Assembly (NCBI GenBank): GCA_964576715.1
Contig: CAZNWE010000092.1
Location: forward strand, 1 to 14,005
Direction: 5' to 3'
From: SLRI01 sp964576715
GTDB lineage: Bacteria > Pseudomonadota > Alphaproteobacteria > Geminicoccales > Geminicoccaceae
Length of the DNA stretch: 14,005 nt
The notes under the pieces are model-generated. The model was not told the DNA's origin. It saw nothing but the letters and a program-made list of their open reading frames with translations, and did not search any database. This document shows, in pieces, positions 13,536 through 14,005 of this stretch (the first letter of the stretch is position 1; every line of letters begins with the position of its first letter). The translations under genes were made by a program, and so were the position numbers.

Positions 13536-13558
13536 GCGGGGGAAATGATTTCCCCCGC
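13536..13558 (+). terminator. GC-rich hairpin (repeated element, copy 2)
   Basis: GCGGGGGAAA (13536-13545) and TTTCCCCCGC (13549-13558) form a perfect 10-bp stem with loop TGA. It is followed by GGCCCCCTCGG and then TTTTT at 13572-13576. It shares stem, loop and tail with 8830-8852, except that a T-A pair there is a C-G pair here. It could end transcription entering from the left, but the T-run is 13 bases away from the stem. Confidence 0.5.
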
Positions 13559-13576
13559 GGCCCCCTCGGGATTTTT

Positions 13577-13605
13577 GGGGTGGGGCCGGTGAGGGGGGCG
13601 GTGGG
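13577..13605 (+). other. Potential G-quadruplex sequence
   Basis: Four G-runs, GGGG (13577-13580), GGGG (13582-13585), GGGGGG (13593-13598) and GGG (13603-13605), are separated by 1, 7 and 4 bases, meeting the usual four-run pattern. Such motifs arise by chance in GC-rich DNA. The rest of 13559-13706 shows no gene apart from the ribosome binding site of the last one. Confidence 0.4.
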
Positions 13606-13706
13606 CGGTCTTGCTCGGTGGGGTGTAGGTGGTCAGGCTTGGGTCTGGCGAGCCTCGCGGGATGGTTGGCCGGCGCGGCTTGCTGGCACCGATGGAAGGA
13701 CAGCCC

Positions 13707-13946
13707 ATGAACGCGACGCCCGCTGACGACGGTGACGACCAGGGCGGTTCACTGCCGACGCCGAACCAACTGGTCCGCCGCGACGGCGCGGTAAAGTGCA
13801 CCCTCGCGCTCAGCCGCCGCTCGGTCGCGTTCTGCAGGCGTGAAGCGGCCCAGCAGCAAGTTTCCTACCAGCGCATGATCAGGACGTTGGTAGACGAATA
13901 CGCGCGGCGGATGCGCCGAGCCGGACATCAAGCCGGTGCGGGTTGA
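13707..13946 (+). CDS. Small ribbon-helix-helix (CopG-like) protein, possible orphan antitoxin
   Basis: The 79-residue protein has an acidic, probably disordered N-terminus (residues 1-20) and then a ribbon-helix-helix-like segment. The beta strand is about AVKCTLALS (28-36), helix A SVAFCRREAAQQQ (39-51), and helix B YQRMIRTLVDEYARRM (54-69). The YQRMIR-LVDEY pattern is typical of CopG-type antitoxin or regulator proteins. ATG 13707 is well supported by GGAAGGA (13694-13700) six bases ahead; the frame opens further upstream, but without family sequence. No toxin gene is found just upstream, and only 59 bases of the window remain downstream, so a partner there cannot be excluded. It may bind its own promoter, as antitoxins of this fold usually do. 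Confidence 0.72.
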   Translation: MNATPADDGDDQGGSLPTPNQLVRRDGAVKCTLALSRRSVAFCRREAAQQQVSYQRMIRTLVDEYARRMRRAGHQAGAG

Positions 13947-14005
13947 GGCTGGTGCGAAGATGGGTAGAAGGGGACGTCTTCCGCTTGGCCAGACTATCGT
14001 TTTAA

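Noticed and set aside
13960..14005. Start of a further gene at ATG 13960
   Set aside because: Only 14 codons are visible before the window ends and they match nothing recognisable, so it cannot be supported.

Overview
The window is a high-GC bacterial chromosome segment that most likely comes from an alphaproteobacterium. Three things point there. The ribosomal genes run spc operon, secY, adk, rpsM, rpsK, rpoA, rplQ, with no rpmJ after secY and no rpsD between rpsK and rpoA. The rpoA product has an alphaproteobacterial-looking N-terminus. An ATP12-type F1-ATPase assembly chaperone is present, a family shared by Alphaproteobacteria and mitochondria. I cannot place it more finely without a search.

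Bases 1-4759 hold the end of the spc operon: rpsN (3' part only), rpsH, rplF, rplR, rpsE, rpmD, rplO, secY and adk, all on the plus strand and tightly packed. A near-consensus promoter at 4795-4822 and a leader of about 120 nt then introduce rpsM, rpsK, rpoA and rplQ (4946-7314). These genes make 30S and 50S proteins, the SecY translocon channel, adenylate kinase and the RNA polymerase alpha subunit.

Bases 7286-10436 continue on the plus strand with a periplasmic DegP/HtrA-type protease, a RarA AAA+ ATPase interrupted by a 100-N assembly gap (9345-9444), and an RluA-family rRNA pseudouridine synthase. Bases 10402-11602 carry two tandem, related Uma2-family (PD-(D/E)XK nuclease fold) genes on the minus strand. 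They separate the pseudouridine synthase from a HAD phosphatase and the ATP12 chaperone (11675-13020), which I would expect to lie next to it in relatives.

From 13021 to 13706 there is no convincing gene. This stretch is a mosaic of repeats: imperfect ~21-bp direct repeats (13205-13310), four alternating-orientation copies of a 15-20 bp motif (13327-13480), a 7-bp inverted repeat with a 6-bp spacer (13497-13516), and a hairpin (13536-13558) that also occurs after the protease gene with a compensated base pair. A G-tract run follows. The last gene (13707-13946) encodes a small ribbon-helix-helix protein resembling CopG-type antitoxins, with no partner visible.

Most of the window is core and conventional. 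The parts worth a second look are the repeat-rich region with the orphan ribbon-helix-helix gene, the Uma2 pair, and several RNA-structure signals in the ribosomal operons.
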